Under the pieces are notes generated by a model. The model was given only the letters and a program-made list of their open reading frames with translations, did not search any database and had not been told where the DNA came from. From Cribrihabitans marinus (GTDB taxonomy: Bacteria; Pseudomonadota; Alphaproteobacteria; Rhodobacterales; Rhodobacteraceae), in assembly GCF_900109035.1 (NCBI RefSeq), contig NZ_FNYD01000004.1, positions 186,001 through 250,000 on the forward strand: a stretch of 64,000 bases of DNA, written 5' to 3'. How positions within the stretch are numbered: the stretch's first letter is position 1; each line of letters starts with the position of its first letter. Positions 49,034 through 58,057 of this stretch are shown piece by piece. The translations under genes were made by a program, and so were the position numbers.

Positions 49034-51073
49034 CTAGTCCGCGGCGCCAAGAACGTCCAGAAAGGCGTCTCCGAATCTCTCGGCGCGGCGATCCCCCAGC
49101 ACACGCTCCAGCCCCGGACGGTCGCCCGGGGTCAGTTCCGCCACCTTCGCCAGCTGCGCGGCCGAGCAGCTGAGCGGCTTGTCGATGCCGCCCTGGCCGC
49201 GCGCCAGTTCGGCCTGCACTTCGAGCAGCTGGTCATAGATCCCGGCGCGGCCGCGGCCCGCCAGCCGACGCTGGACCGGATGTGCCGCGCGGGCCTCTCC
49301 GGTGATCACCTCCAGAAACGTGGCGCCGTAGCGGTCGAGCTTTTTGGCGCCCACCCCGGCGATCCCGGCCATCGCGTCCAGCGTGGCGGGCCGCGTCTCG
49401 GCCATTTCGATCAGGGTCCGATCGGGAAAGATGACATAAGCCGGAACCCGCGCGGCCTCGGCCAGCGCCCGGCGCTTGGCCTTGAGCGCCGACAGGAGCG
49501 GCGCGTCCTCATCCGAGACCATCGCCTTGACCGCCGGCCGCCGGGTTGCCTTGCGGATGGTGTCGCGGCGCAATTCGATCCCGGCCTCGCCGCGCAGGAT
49601 CGGCTTGGCCGCCTCGGTCATGCGCAAAGCGCCGTGGCGCTCGGGGTCGGGGCGGACCAGATCGCGGCCCATCATCTGGCGAAAGATCGCCTGCCATTGC
49701 GGCCGGGTACGGTCGCGCCCGACCGCAAAGGTGGGCAGCCGGTCATGCTGCCGGGCGCGGATCTTGTCGGTCTCGGTCCCGGTCAGGATGTCGATCAGGT
49801 GGCCCGCGCCGAACCATTCGCCGGTGCGCAGGATGGCCGACAGGGCCATGCGCACCGGCGTTGTGCCGTCGAAGGTCTCGGGCGGGGTGTCGCACAGGTC
49901 GCAATGACCGCAATTCCCCGCCTCCTCGCCGAAATAGCCCAACAGACTCTTGCGGCGGCAATCCAGAGCCTCGGCCAGACCCAGAAGCGCGTTGAGCCGG
50001 GCGTGATCGGCGGCGCGCCGGTCCGGCGGGGCCAGCCCCTCGTCGATCTGGGACCGGCGCAGGCGGATGTCGTCGGGGCCGAACAGGGTCAGCGTCTCGG
50101 CCGGCGCCCCGTCGCGGCCCGCGCGCCCGATCTCCTGGTAATAGGCCTCGATGGATTTCGGCAGGTCTGCATGGGCGACCCAGCGGATGTCCGGCTTGTC
50201 GATGCCCATGCCGAAGGCGACGGTGGCGACCACGATCAAGCCGTCCTCGCGGGCAAAGCGCGCCTCGACCACGCGGCGGTCCTCGGCCTCCATCCCGCCG
50301 TGATAGTGACAGGCGCTGTGCCCGTCCTCGCGCAGGGCTTGCGCCAACACCTCGGTCTTGTTGCGGGTGCCGCAATAGACGATGCCGGAGCGGCCCTTGC
50401 GCGCACCGGCGAAGTCGAGGATCTGGCGGCGCGGGCTGTCCTTGGCGGCAAAGGCCAGGTGAATGTTGGGCCGGTCGAAACCGCGCAGGAACCGGCGCGG
50501 TTCGGCCCCATCGAACAGCTTGACGACGATCTCGTCCTGGGTCTCGGCATCGGCGGTGGCGGTGAAGGCGGCCAGCGGCACGCCCAGATCGCGCCGCAGC
50601 TCTCCGATGCGCAGGTAATCGGGGCGGAAATCATGGCCCCATTGGCTGACGCAGTGGGCCTCGTCCACCGCGATCAGCGACACGCCGATGCGCCGCAGCA
50701 TGCCAAGGGCCGAGCCGGCGGCCAGACGTTCCGGCGCCATGTAGAGCAGTTTGAGGTCGCCGCGCTCCAACGCCTCCCACACGGCATCGGTCTCTTCGGC
50801 CGTATTGCCCGAGGTCAGCGCCCCGGCCGCCACCCCGGCCTCCTGCAGGGCGCGGACCTGGTCGCGCATCAGCGCGATCAGCGGCGAGATCACCACCGTC
50901 ACACCGCCGCGCATCAGCGCGGGCAGCTGGAAACACAGCGACTTGCCGCCGCCCGTGGGCATGATGGCCAGCACGTTCTCACCGGCGGTCACGGCGCCGA
51001 CGATCTCTTCCTGCCCGGGGCGGAACGCGTCGAATCCAAAGACCTCTCGCAGCAGCGGAGCGGCGTCGGGCAT
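49034..51073 (-). CDS. recQ: ATP-dependent DNA helicase RecQ
   Basis: The 679-residue helicase has Walker A TGGGKS (40-45), DEAH (137-140) followed by CVSQWGHDFRPDY, and the RQC zinc cysteines in GNCGHCDLC. An HRDC domain follows near the C-terminus (LKAKRRALAEAARVPAYVIFPD), plus a short extra tail. RecQ unwinds DNA in recombination and fork repair. The start at 51073 (MPDAAPLL) is preferred to an upstream frame at 51124 because GGACAGG lies upstream and the N-terminus matches the family. Confidence 0.96.
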   Translation of the reverse strand: MPDAAPLLREVFGFDAFRPGQEEIVGAVTAGENVLAIMPTGGGKSLCFQLPALMRGGVTVVISPLIALMRDQVRALQEAGVAAGALTSGNTAEETDAVWEALERGDLKLLYMAPERLAAGSALGMLRRIGVSLIAVDEAHCVSQWGHDFRPDYLRIGELRRDLGVPLAAFTATADAETQDEIVVKLFDGAEPRRFLRGFDRPNIHLAFAAKDSPRRQILDFAGARKGRSGIVYCGTRNKTEVLAQALREDGHSACHYHGGMEAEDRRVVEARFAREDGLIVVATVAFGMGIDKPDIRWVAHADLPKSIEAYYQEIGRAGRDGAPAETLTLFGPDDIRLRRSQIDEGLAPPDRRAADHARLNALLGLAEALDCRRKSLLGYFGEEAGNCGHCDLCDTPPETFDGTTPVRMALSAILRTGEWFGAGHLIDILTGTETDKIRARQHDRLPTFAVGRDRTRPQWQAIFRQMMGRDLVRPDPERHGALRMTEAAKPILRGEAGIELRRDTIRKATRRPAVKAMVSDEDAPLLSALKAKRRALAEAARVPAYVIFPDRTLIEMAETRPATLDAMAGIAGVGAKKLDRYGATFLEVITGEARAAHPVQRRLAGRGRAGIYDQLLEVQAELARGQGGIDKPLSCSAAQLAKVAELTPGDRPGLERVLGDRRAERFGDAFLDVLGAAD

Positions 51074-51154
51074 CGGGGAAACCTGTCCAAGAAATCTATA
51101 TCTGCTCTTGGATTGCAGTCTCACATACTAAGAATTGATGAACAAGAGGCTGCG

Positions 51155-51442
51155 TCAGTAGAAGAACGCCGCGTTGTTGGTCAGGATGATGCGCAGCGCG
51201 AAGACCCCCAGCAGCACCACCAAAGGCGCCAGGTCCAGCCCCTGCATCGGCGGCAGGATCCGCCGCACCGGGCCATAAATCGGCTCCATCAGCCGGTTCA
51301 GACCATACCAGATCTGCGCCACGAATTGCTGGTGCAGGTTCAGGACCTGGAAGTTGATCAGCCAGCTCATGATCACATGGGCGATGACGAGGAACCAGAC
51401 CACGTCGAGGATCAGCATCAGGATTTGAAAGAGTGACTGCAT
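51155..51442 (-). CDS. YggT family membrane protein
   Basis: The 95-residue protein has two membrane helices and the YggT signature VLNLHQQFVAQIWYGLNRLMEPIYGPVRRILPPMQGLD-LAPLVV. YggT proteins support cell division or osmotic tolerance in some bacteria. It is divergent from the MFS-type gene. Confidence 0.92.
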   Translation of the reverse strand: MQSLFQILMLILDVVWFLVIAHVIMSWLINFQVLNLHQQFVAQIWYGLNRLMEPIYGPVRRILPPMQGLDLAPLVVLLGVFALRIILTNNAAFFY

Positions 51443-51570
51443 CCGGGAACCTCATTTTCACATCGGTGAAAGACCTAAGCGCAAGACCGGGCAAGGGCAA
51501 GACCGAGGAAACGCTTGCCTTGCCCGCCGCGGCACCGCCATAACGGCTGAAAAGGGCGCTGGGGACAGGC

Positions 51571-52935
51571 ATGGCAGAGATTTCCGCGCGAAAGCGCATC
51601 TGGGGCTGGTGGTTTTTCGACTGGGCCAGCCAGCCCTATCACACGCTCCTGGTGACCTTCATCTTCGGGCCCTATTTCGCCGGCGTCGCGGCGCAGTATT
51701 TCGCGTCGACCGGGATGGAACCGCAGGCCGCCGCCGCCAGCGCACAGAGCGCCTGGGCGCGCTGCCTGGCGATCACCGGGCTGATCATCGCCTTCGGCGC
51801 GCCGCTGCTGGGGGCGATGGCCGACGTAACCGGCCGGCGGATGCCGTGGATCTTCGGCTTTTCGGTGATGTATGCCGCCGGCTCCGCGGCGCTGTGGTTC
51901 ACGATGCCCGACGGGTCGAACATGTGGCTGATGCTCTCGGCCTTCGGGCTGGGCTTCGTGGGTGCGGAATACGCGCTGGTCTTCATCAATTCGCAACTGC
52001 CCGACCTGGGCGACCGCAACGAGGTGGGTGCGATCTCGGGCACCGGTTTCGCCTTCGGTTATTTCGGCGGGCTGGTCTCGCTGGCGATCATGCTGCTTCT
52101 GTTCGTCGAACAGCCCAGCGGCAAGACGCTGATCGGTCTGGACCCGGCGCTGGGGCTGGATGCGGGCCGGATGGAGGGCACGCGCTTTGTCGGCCCGTTC
52201 ACCGCCGCCTGGTTCGTTCTGTTCATGACCCCCTATTTCCTGTGGGTGCGCGACGACCAGAACGCCACCCGCCACGGCAGCTTCGGCACGGCGCTGCGCC
52301 TGCTGGGAAAATCGGTCGCCAACCTGCGCCACCGCGGCAGCCTGTCGGCCTATCTGGGCTCGTCGATGTTCTACCGCGACGCGCTGAACGGGCTGTACGG
52401 ATTCGGCGGTGTCTATGCGCGCCTGGTGCTGGAATGGGATCTGATCCGCATCGGCATCTTCGGCATCGTCAGCGTTCTGGCCTCGGCCGTCTTTGCCTAT
52501 CTCGGCGGCAAGCTGGACAAGCGGATCGGGCCGAAGCCGGTGATCGTGCTGGCGATCTGGGTGCTGATCGCGGTTTGCACGACGATCGTGTCGATGGACC
52601 GCGAGCAGGTCTTCGGCATCGCGCTGGCCACCGGCTCGACCCTGCCCGACACGCTCTTCTTCGTCTGCGGTGTCCTTATCGGCGGCATGGGCGGCATCCT
52701 GCAATCCTCGAGCCGCAGCCTGATGGTGCGCCACACCGATCCCATCGCCCCGACCGAGAGCTTCGGCCTCTACGGCCTGTCGGGACGCGCCACCGCCTTT
52801 GTCGCGCCGGCGCTGATCGACCTGGCGACCAACCTGACCGGCAGCGCGAGATTGGGGGTTTCACCGATCGTGCTGTTGTTTATTCTGGGACTGTTCCTGC
52901 TGTATTGGGTCAGACCGGAAGGGGACCAGAACTAG
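51571..52935 (+). CDS. UMF1/Atg22-like MFS permease
   Basis: The 454-residue protein has about 12 membrane segments. Its start WGWWFFDWASQPYHTLLVTFIFGPYF is the signature of the UMF1 (Atg22-like) major facilitator group, and GAPLLGAMADVTGRRMPW is the MFS loop. Yeast Atg22 exports amino acids from vacuoles; the bacterial substrate is unknown. mepA follows after two bases. Confidence 0.9.
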   Translation: MAEISARKRIWGWWFFDWASQPYHTLLVTFIFGPYFAGVAAQYFASTGMEPQAAAASAQSAWARCLAITGLIIAFGAPLLGAMADVTGRRMPWIFGFSVMYAAGSAALWFTMPDGSNMWLMLSAFGLGFVGAEYALVFINSQLPDLGDRNEVGAISGTGFAFGYFGGLVSLAIMLLLFVEQPSGKTLIGLDPALGLDAGRMEGTRFVGPFTAAWFVLFMTPYFLWVRDDQNATRHGSFGTALRLLGKSVANLRHRGSLSAYLGSSMFYRDALNGLYGFGGVYARLVLEWDLIRIGIFGIVSVLASAVFAYLGGKLDKRIGPKPVIVLAIWVLIAVCTTIVSMDREQVFGIALATGSTLPDTLFFVCGVLIGGMGGILQSSSRSLMVRHTDPIAPTESFGLYGLSGRATAFVAPALIDLATNLTGSARLGVSPIVLLFILGLFLLYWVRPEGDQN

Positions 52936-52937
52936 CC

Positions 52938-53798
52938 ATGCTGCGCACCTTCATCCTGTTATCCGCCATCGCCCTGTTCGCCGCGCCCGCCGGTGCCGAG
53001 CCGCTGGCCAAGCAGCTGTTCGGCGCCCAGCGCCAGAGCTCTGCGCAGAAACCTGCCGTCTATGGCGGTTACTCCAAGGGCTGCGTGGCCGGCGCGGTGC
53101 AACTGCCCGAGACCGGCCCGACCTGGCAGGCGATGCGCCTGGGCCGCAACCGAAACTGGGGCCATCCCGAGACCGTCGACTATATCCGCGATCTCAGCGC
53201 ATTCGCCGCGCGGCTGCCGGGCTGGAACGGGCTCTATATCGGCGATATCAGCCAGCCGCGCGGCGGCCCGATGCTGTCGGGGCACCGTAGCCATCAGCTG
53301 GGCCTCGACGTCGACATCTGGATGCGGCCCGCGGACAACCTGCGCCTGTCGCGCAACGCGCGCGAAAACATTTCGTCGATCTCGTTGCGGCGTGCGAACG
53401 GCGCCTATGTGAACGGCAACTGGACCGGCGCGCATCACGCCCTGCTGCGCGCGGCGGCCAAGGACAAGCGGGTGGCGCGCATCTTCGTCTTTCCGGGCGC
53501 CAAGGTGCAGATGTGCAACGATGAGAAGGGCGACCGCCGCTGGCTGCGCAAGATCCGGCCCTGGTGGGGCCACCATTATCATTTCCACGTCCGGTTGAAC
53601 TGCCCGCGCGGACAGCGCGGCTGCGTCGACCAGAACCCGCCGCCGCGCGGGGATGGCTGCGCCGAGGCGCAGCAATGGGTGCGCAACATCCTCAACCCGC
53701 CGCCGCCGGACCCCAACGCGCCGGCCCCCAAGAAACGCCGTGAATACGTCCTGGCGGATCTGCCCCAGCAATGCACAAACGTCCTGCGCTCGCGCTAG
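52938..53798 (+). CDS. mepA: Penicillin-insensitive murein DD-endopeptidase
   Basis: The 286-residue protein has a signal peptide cut near residue 20. Zinc ligands match E. coli MepA in spacing: His116, His119 and Asp126 in GHRSHQLGLDVDIW, then the WGHHYHFHVRL motif. It cleaves D-alanyl-meso-DAP cross-links in peptidoglycan. The start ATG at 52938 sits two bases after the MFS stop, so they are co-expressed. Its end overlaps the next gene by 28 bases. Confidence 0.95.
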   Translation: MLRTFILLSAIALFAAPAGAEPLAKQLFGAQRQSSAQKPAVYGGYSKGCVAGAVQLPETGPTWQAMRLGRNRNWGHPETVDYIRDLSAFAARLPGWNGLYIGDISQPRGGPMLSGHRSHQLGLDVDIWMRPADNLRLSRNARENISSISLRRANGAYVNGNWTGAHHALLRAAAKDKRVARIFVFPGAKVQMCNDEKGDRRWLRKIRPWWGHHYHFHVRLNCPRGQRGCVDQNPPPRGDGCAEAQQWVRNILNPPPPDPNAPAPKKRREYVLADLPQQCTNVLRSR

Positions 53799-54691
53799 CC
53801 GCCGCCGGGGTCGTCGCCATTGCGGTCCTGGCCACCGGGGCGGCGCTGACCGGCGGCTCGGCCGGCGCGGTGGACCGCGGCTCGGCAACCCATCTGGGCA
53901 GTTTCACCTGGCGGATGAACGCGGGCTGGTTCGGCGGGTTCTCGGGGCTTGAACTGTCCCAAGACGGCCGCCGCATGACCGTTCTGGGCGACCGCGCGAC
54001 GCTGCTGACGGCGGAGATCACCCGCGACGGGGGCCGCATCACGGACATCCGGCCGGGGCCGGCGGTCAAGCTGCTCTCCAGCCGGGGCAAGGTGCTGCGC
54101 GGCCGGGCCGGTGATTCCGAAGGGCTGGCCCTGTCGCCGGACGGCACGCTCAACGTCTCGTTCGAAGGCGTTCACCGCGTCGCCCGCTATCGCCGCGCGG
54201 GCGACCGGGCCGTCGTTCTGGACCGGCCCCGGGCATTCCGGTCGCTGGCCGCAAACGGATCCTTCGAGGCGCTGGCCATCGACCGGGCGGGCCGGCTCTA
54301 TACCATGCCCGAGAGCAACCGGACGGCGCAGGGCCGGATCCCGGTCTATCGCTGGGACGGCCGGCGCTGGACACAGCCCTTCGACCTGCCTGCCCGCGAC
54401 CGGTTCCTGCCGGTCGGGGCCGATTTCGGACCCGGCGGGCGGCTCTATGTTCTTGAGCGCGCGACCGGGTTCGTGGGGTTCCGCACCCGGCTGCGGCGGT
54501 TTCGCATCGCACCCTCGGGCATCGCCGGCGAAGAGATCCTTCTGACCACCGCGACAGGCACCCATGACAATCTCGAAGGCGTCTCGATCTGGCGCGACGG
54601 CGCGGGCCGCCTGCGCGCGACGATGATCTCGGACGACAATTTCCTGGCCCTGCAGCGGACCGAGCTGGTCGAATACCGCCTGCCGGACTGA
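53771..54691 (+). CDS. Esterase-like (phytase-family) exported beta-propeller protein
   Basis: The 306-residue protein has an N-terminal signal or anchor (LALAAAGVVAIAVLATGAALTG). Beta-propeller blades follow, with FSGLELSQDGRRMTVLGDRATLLTAEI, SEGLALSPDGTLNVSFEGVHRV and THDNLEGVSIWRDG, the pattern of PF13449 'esterase-like activity of phytase' proteins. The true substrate is unknown. It starts 28 bases inside mepA in another frame. Confidence 0.87.
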   Translation: MHKRPALALAAAGVVAIAVLATGAALTGGSAGAVDRGSATHLGSFTWRMNAGWFGGFSGLELSQDGRRMTVLGDRATLLTAEITRDGGRITDIRPGPAVKLLSSRGKVLRGRAGDSEGLALSPDGTLNVSFEGVHRVARYRRAGDRAVVLDRPRAFRSLAANGSFEALAIDRAGRLYTMPESNRTAQGRIPVYRWDGRRWTQPFDLPARDRFLPVGADFGPGGRLYVLERATGFVGFRTRLRRFRIAPSGIAGEEILLTTATGTHDNLEGVSIWRDGAGRLRATMISDDNFLALQRTELVEYRLPD

Positions 54692-54729
54692 CTTGCCAAG
54701 CCCGCGCGAACCGGCTATCAGCGCGCCCT

Positions 54730-54748
54730 GCCCGGACCTGCGCCGGGC
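54730..54748 (+). promoter_or_regulatory. Hairpin upstream of the VUT-family transporter gene
   Basis: GCCCGG (54730-54735) pairs with CCGGGC (54743-54748) around a 7-base loop, about 36 bases before the transporter start. I compared it with preQ1 riboswitch patterns from memory and do not see the expected A-rich tail, so I leave its function open. Confidence 0.3.
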
Positions 54749-54784
54749 CAAGTCGCCGCAACCTTGTCAAAACGGGCATCAGAC

Positions 54785-55423
54785 ATGACACGCACGCATC
54801 TTCCCGGCATTCTTGCCATGGCCGCCATCGTCGTGGCCTCGAACATCCTGGTTCAGTTCCTCATCCTCGACGGTCTGCTGACCTGGGGCGCATTTACCTA
54901 TCCGTTGGCCTTTCTGGTCACCGACGTGATGAACCGCGTCTATGGCGCGGGACCCGCGCGCAAGGTGGTATTCGCGGGCTTCGTCACCGGGGTGATCTGC
55001 TCGCTGATCGGCAGCCAGGTGATGCTGGAATACGGCCCTGCTGTGCCGCTGCGAATCGCGGTCGCCTCGGGCACCGCCTTCCTGATCGCGCAGCTGACCG
55101 ACGTGGCGGTGTTCGACCGCCTGCGCGGCGGGCGCTGGTGGCGCGCGCCGCTGGTCTCGACACTCACCGGCTCGGCACTGGACACCGCGCTGTTCTTCAC
55201 CATCGCCTTCTCCGCCTCGGTCACGCTGTTCGGCGCGGATGCCGATGCCGCCGTGTCCTGGGCGTGGGAGCCGATGCCCTTCATGACCGCCGGAACGGTG
55301 GCACCGCTCTGGGTGACGCTGGCCTTTGCCGACTGGCTGGTGAAGCTGACGCTGGCGCTGATCGCACTGGTCCCGTTCCGCGCCATCGTGGCGCGGCTCG
55401 ATCCCGCCTCGCGCCTGGCCTGA
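54785..55423 (+). CDS. VUT family queuosine precursor transporter (YhhQ/QPTR-like)
   Basis: The 212-residue membrane protein has about six helices. The conserved segments NILVQFLILDGLLTWGAFTYPLAFLVTDVMNRVYG and SLIGSQVMLEYGPAVP match COG1738 transporters, which import 7-cyano-7-deazaguanine or 7-aminomethyl-7-deazaguanine for tRNA queuosine. The ATG at 54785 is favoured; an in-frame TTG at 54764 would add seven residues. No other queuosine gene is in the window. Confidence 0.9.
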   Translation: MTRTHLPGILAMAAIVVASNILVQFLILDGLLTWGAFTYPLAFLVTDVMNRVYGAGPARKVVFAGFVTGVICSLIGSQVMLEYGPAVPLRIAVASGTAFLIAQLTDVAVFDRLRGGRWWRAPLVSTLTGSALDTALFFTIAFSASVTLFGADADAAVSWAWEPMPFMTAGTVAPLWVTLAFADWLVKLTLALIALVPFRAIVARLDPASRLA

Positions 55424-55499
55424 CGATTTCGTTTGGCGAAATCCGCGACCTGTGCCACCTTTGCCCTGAGTTCAACAGCAAAGCAAAGGAGGTGGTCCA

Positions 55500-55538
55500 G
55501 TGTCGAGAAAGGGATTGGAGAGAGGTGCCGGAACCTGA
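55500..55538 (+). CDS. Possible 12-codon leader peptide with a strong ribosome site
   Basis: A very strong Shine-Dalgarno (AAGGAGG) sits seven bases before a GTG that opens a 12-codon frame (VSRKGLERGAGT, then TGA). It is followed by G+C-rich sequence with further possible stems and then a strong terminator-like hairpin at 55628-55655, before arfB. The ribosome site strength and the terminator suggest a separate short transcript; the peptide itself is unrecognised and may only be a regulatory leader. Confidence 0.45.
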   Translation: MSRKGLERGAGT

Positions 55539-55627
55539 GCGCGTCCGCTCGCTGAGGCAGCCCTCGGCGGCCATGCCGCCCCGGACCGGCCGATAGGCCG
55601 CCCGGCACAGCCTCCGGAACTTTCGAA

Positions 55628-55655
55628 GGGCCACCCCGATCGGGTGGCCCTTTCT
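55628..55655 (+). terminator. Strong rho-independent terminator before arfB
   Basis: GGGCCACCC and GGGTGGCCC form a near-perfect stem (palindromic from 55628 to 55650 with a CCGATCGG-type core), followed by TTTCT. It would end a transcript entering from 55500 or from the VUT transporter. Any arfB transcript must start downstream or be regulated by read-through. Confidence 0.85.
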
Positions 55656-55686
55656 GATTGCGATGGGCCGCGATATGGTCCGGCCC

Positions 55687-56106
55687 ATGCTGCACGTCTC
55701 GGATGACATCACCCTACAGGACTGGGAACTGACCGAGAGCTTCGTGCGCGCCTCGGGTCCCGGCGGGCAGAATGTGAACAAGGTCTCCACCGCCGTCGAG
55801 CTGCGCTTCGAAGCGGCGCGCTCGCCCTCGTTGCCGCCACCGGTCAAGAGCCGGCTGAAACGGCTGGCCGGGCGGCGCTGGACCAAGGACGGGGCCATCA
55901 TCATCCAGTGCGACGAGACCCGCAGCCAGGCCCGCAACCGCGAGATCGCCCGCGACCGGCTGGCCCAGCTGATCGCCCGCGCCCTGGTGGCGCCCAAGCG
56001 CCGGATACCCACGAAACCCACCCGCGGATCGGTGCGCCGGCGGCTGGACGGCAAGAAGGCCCGCGGCCAGGTCAAGGCCCTGCGCGGCCGGGTCGAGGAC
56101 GAATGA
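55687..56106 (+). CDS. arfB: Alternative ribosome-rescue factor / peptidyl-tRNA hydrolase ArfB (YaeJ)
   Basis: The 139-residue protein has the GGQ motif (26-28, in SGPGGQNVNKVSTAVELRF) that hydrolyses peptidyl-tRNA on stalled ribosomes. The C-terminal tail is Arg/Lys-rich (KKARGQVKALRGRVEDE), as expected for insertion into the mRNA channel. The start at 55687 (MLHVSDDI) fits the family; two upstream in-frame ATGs are less likely. Confidence 0.93.
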   Translation: MLHVSDDITLQDWELTESFVRASGPGGQNVNKVSTAVELRFEAARSPSLPPPVKSRLKRLAGRRWTKDGAIIIQCDETRSQARNREIARDRLAQLIARALVAPKRRIPTKPTRGSVRRRLDGKKARGQVKALRGRVEDE

Positions 56107-56167
56107 TCTGGCGTCCGTGGCCTGCGCTGATAATCTGAACCGGGTTTCGGGACGAAAGGGCAATGTC

Positions 56168-56914
56168 ATGAGGCTGAAGGGAAAAACCGCGATCGTCACC
56201 GGCGGCGCCTCGGGCTTCGGCGCGGGCATCGCGCGGAAATTCGCGGCCGAGGGGGCGCGGGTGATGATCGCCGACATCACCGCCGACGCCGCGCATGACA
56301 CGGCGCGCGAGATCGGCGACGCGGCCATCGCTCATGCCGTGGACATCTCGGATGGAACGGCGGTCGAAGGCATGGCGCAGGCTGCGCTGGCGGAATTCGG
56401 GCATCTCGACATCCTGGTCAACAATGCCGGCGTGACGCACCTGCCCGCATTGCTGGAAGAGGTCGGCGAGGAGGATTTCGACCGGATGTTCCGCGTGAAC
56501 ATGAAACCGGTCTACCTGACCGCCCGCGTCCTGGTCCCGCACATGAAGCAGCGCGGCACGGGGGCGATCCTCAACGTCGCCTCGACCGCTGGCGTGTCGC
56601 CGCGGCCCCGGCTGAACTGGTACAACGCCTCCAAGGGCTGGATGATCACCGCGACCCGCACCATGGCGGTCGAACTGGCGCCCGACGGCATCCGGGTCAA
56701 TGCGCTGAACCCGGTGGCGGGCGAGACGCCGCTGCTCAAGTCCTTCCTGGGCGAGGACACGCCCGAGATGCGTGCCAAGTTCCTCTCGACCATCCCGCTG
56801 GGCCGGTTCTCGACGCCGCAGGACATGGGCAACGCCGCCTGTTTCCTGTGTTCCGATGAGGCCGCGATGATCACCGGCGTCGCGATGGAGGTGGACGGCG
56901 GCCGCTGCATCTGA
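56168..56914 (+). CDS. Short-chain dehydrogenase/reductase
   Basis: The 248-residue SDR has TGGASGFG (11-18) for NAD(P), NNAG (85-88), Ser139 and the catalytic pair Tyr152/Lys156 (YNASK). It resembles FabG/3-oxoacyl and glucose-dehydrogenase groups. The substrate is unknown. The start at 56168 is preferred over an upstream frame because the preceding residues are non-conserved. It is followed after 31 bases by the P1 peptidase. Confidence 0.9.
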   Translation: MRLKGKTAIVTGGASGFGAGIARKFAAEGARVMIADITADAAHDTAREIGDAAIAHAVDISDGTAVEGMAQAALAEFGHLDILVNNAGVTHLPALLEEVGEEDFDRMFRVNMKPVYLTARVLVPHMKQRGTGAILNVASTAGVSPRPRLNWYNASKGWMITATRTMAVELAPDGIRVNALNPVAGETPLLKSFLGEDTPEMRAKFLSTIPLGRFSTPQDMGNAACFLCSDEAAMITGVAMEVDGGRCI

Positions 56915-56945
56915 AGCGGCCCCTCGCAAGACGCAGGAGAGTGCG

Positions 56946-57980
56946 ATGACCCCCGGACCCGCGAACCTGATCACCGACATCCCCGGCCTGATGGTCGGGA
57001 ACGCGCAGGACGGCGCGCTGAAATCCGGCGTAACCGTGCTGACGGCCGATGCCCCTTTCACCGCCTCGGTGGCGGTGATGGGCGGCGCCCCCGGCACGCG
57101 CGAGACCGACCTTCTGGCGCCGGACAAGTCGGTGGCGCAGGTCGATGCGCTGGTGCTGTCGGGCGGCTCGGCCTTCGGGCTCGACGCCTGTTCCGGGGTC
57201 GCCGACGCGCTGCACGCCGCGGGCCGGGGCTTTGCGGTGGGACCGGCGCGGGTTCCGATCGTGCCGGGCGCGATCCTGTTCGACCTGCTGAGCGGTGGCG
57301 ACAAGGCATGGCAGAAGAACCCCTATCGTGCCCTGGGCCGCGATGCGCTGGCCGCCGCCGAGCCGGACTTCGCGCTGGGCAGCGTCGGGGCCGGCACCGG
57401 TGCGATGACGGCCATGCTCAAGGGCGGGCTGGGCTCGGCCTCGCTGGTTCTCGACGACGGCACCATCGTGGGCGCGCTGGTTGCGGCCAACCCGATGGGC
57501 AGCGTCACCACGCCGGGCGAACGCCATTTCTGGGCTGCCCCGTTCGAGATCGCCGGCGAATTCGGCGGGCTGGGTCCGGATCCCGCCGGCGGGCTGGGCC
57601 GACAGCTCGACAGCCGCAAGATGGCGGCGATGGCCGGCGCCGGGCAGGACCGGGGCAACACCACCATCGCGATCGTCGCGACCGATGCCGCGCTCAGCAA
57701 GGCGCAATGCCAGCGCATGGCGGTCGCCGCGCATGACGGGATCGCCCGTGCCATCGTACCGGCCCACTCGCCCGGGGATGGCGATCTGGTCTTTTCGCTG
57801 GCAACCGGAACCCGTGCCATCGATGCGCCCGAGGCCAACCTGAGCCGGATCGGCCATGCCGCCGCGCTCTGCCTCAGCCGCGCCATCGCGCGGGCGGTTT
57901 TTCATGCCCGGCCGGAACCCGGGGACCTCCTGCCGTGTTGGTCGCAGAGCGCCGCCGATGTCTCGGGCGCGTCAAAGTGA
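56946..57980 (+). CDS. P1 family (S58, DmpA/NylC-like) N-terminal-nucleophile peptidase
   Basis: The 344-residue protein has the PF03576 pattern: LSGGSAFGLDACSGVADALH, VPIVPGAILFDL, and GNTTIAIVATDA, where autocleavage before Thr239 would expose the nucleophile (as in NylC). Related enzymes are L-aminopeptidase D-Ala esterases or oligomer hydrolases. The actual substrate is not evident. An upstream ribosome site (CAGGAGA) supports the start. Confidence 0.9.
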   Translation: MTPGPANLITDIPGLMVGNAQDGALKSGVTVLTADAPFTASVAVMGGAPGTRETDLLAPDKSVAQVDALVLSGGSAFGLDACSGVADALHAAGRGFAVGPARVPIVPGAILFDLLSGGDKAWQKNPYRALGRDALAAAEPDFALGSVGAGTGAMTAMLKGGLGSASLVLDDGTIVGALVAANPMGSVTTPGERHFWAAPFEIAGEFGGLGPDPAGGLGRQLDSRKMAAMAGAGQDRGNTTIAIVATDAALSKAQCQRMAVAAHDGIARAIVPAHSPGDGDLVFSLATGTRAIDAPEANLSRIGHAAALCLSRAIARAVFHARPEPGDLLPCWSQSAADVSGASK

Positions 57981-57983
57981 CTG

Positions 57984-58014
57984 TTGACATCGGCCTCTCA
58001 CGACCGACTATCTG
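57984..58014 (+). promoter_or_regulatory. Candidate promoter for the cytochrome c gene
   Basis: A perfect -35 box TTGACA (57984-57989) is followed 19 bases later by TATCTG (58009-58014), about 45 bases before the cytochrome start. The spacer is slightly long, so the -10 call is tentative. Confidence 0.45.
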
Positions 58015-58057
58015 CCCCGAGCCTCACCACCCATGAGACCCAAGGAGTGTTAAGCCA

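Noticed and set aside
54692-54784. preQ1 riboswitch before the queuosine precursor transporter
   Set aside because: There is a hairpin, but I cannot see the A-rich tail and loop bases expected of preQ1 class I or II.
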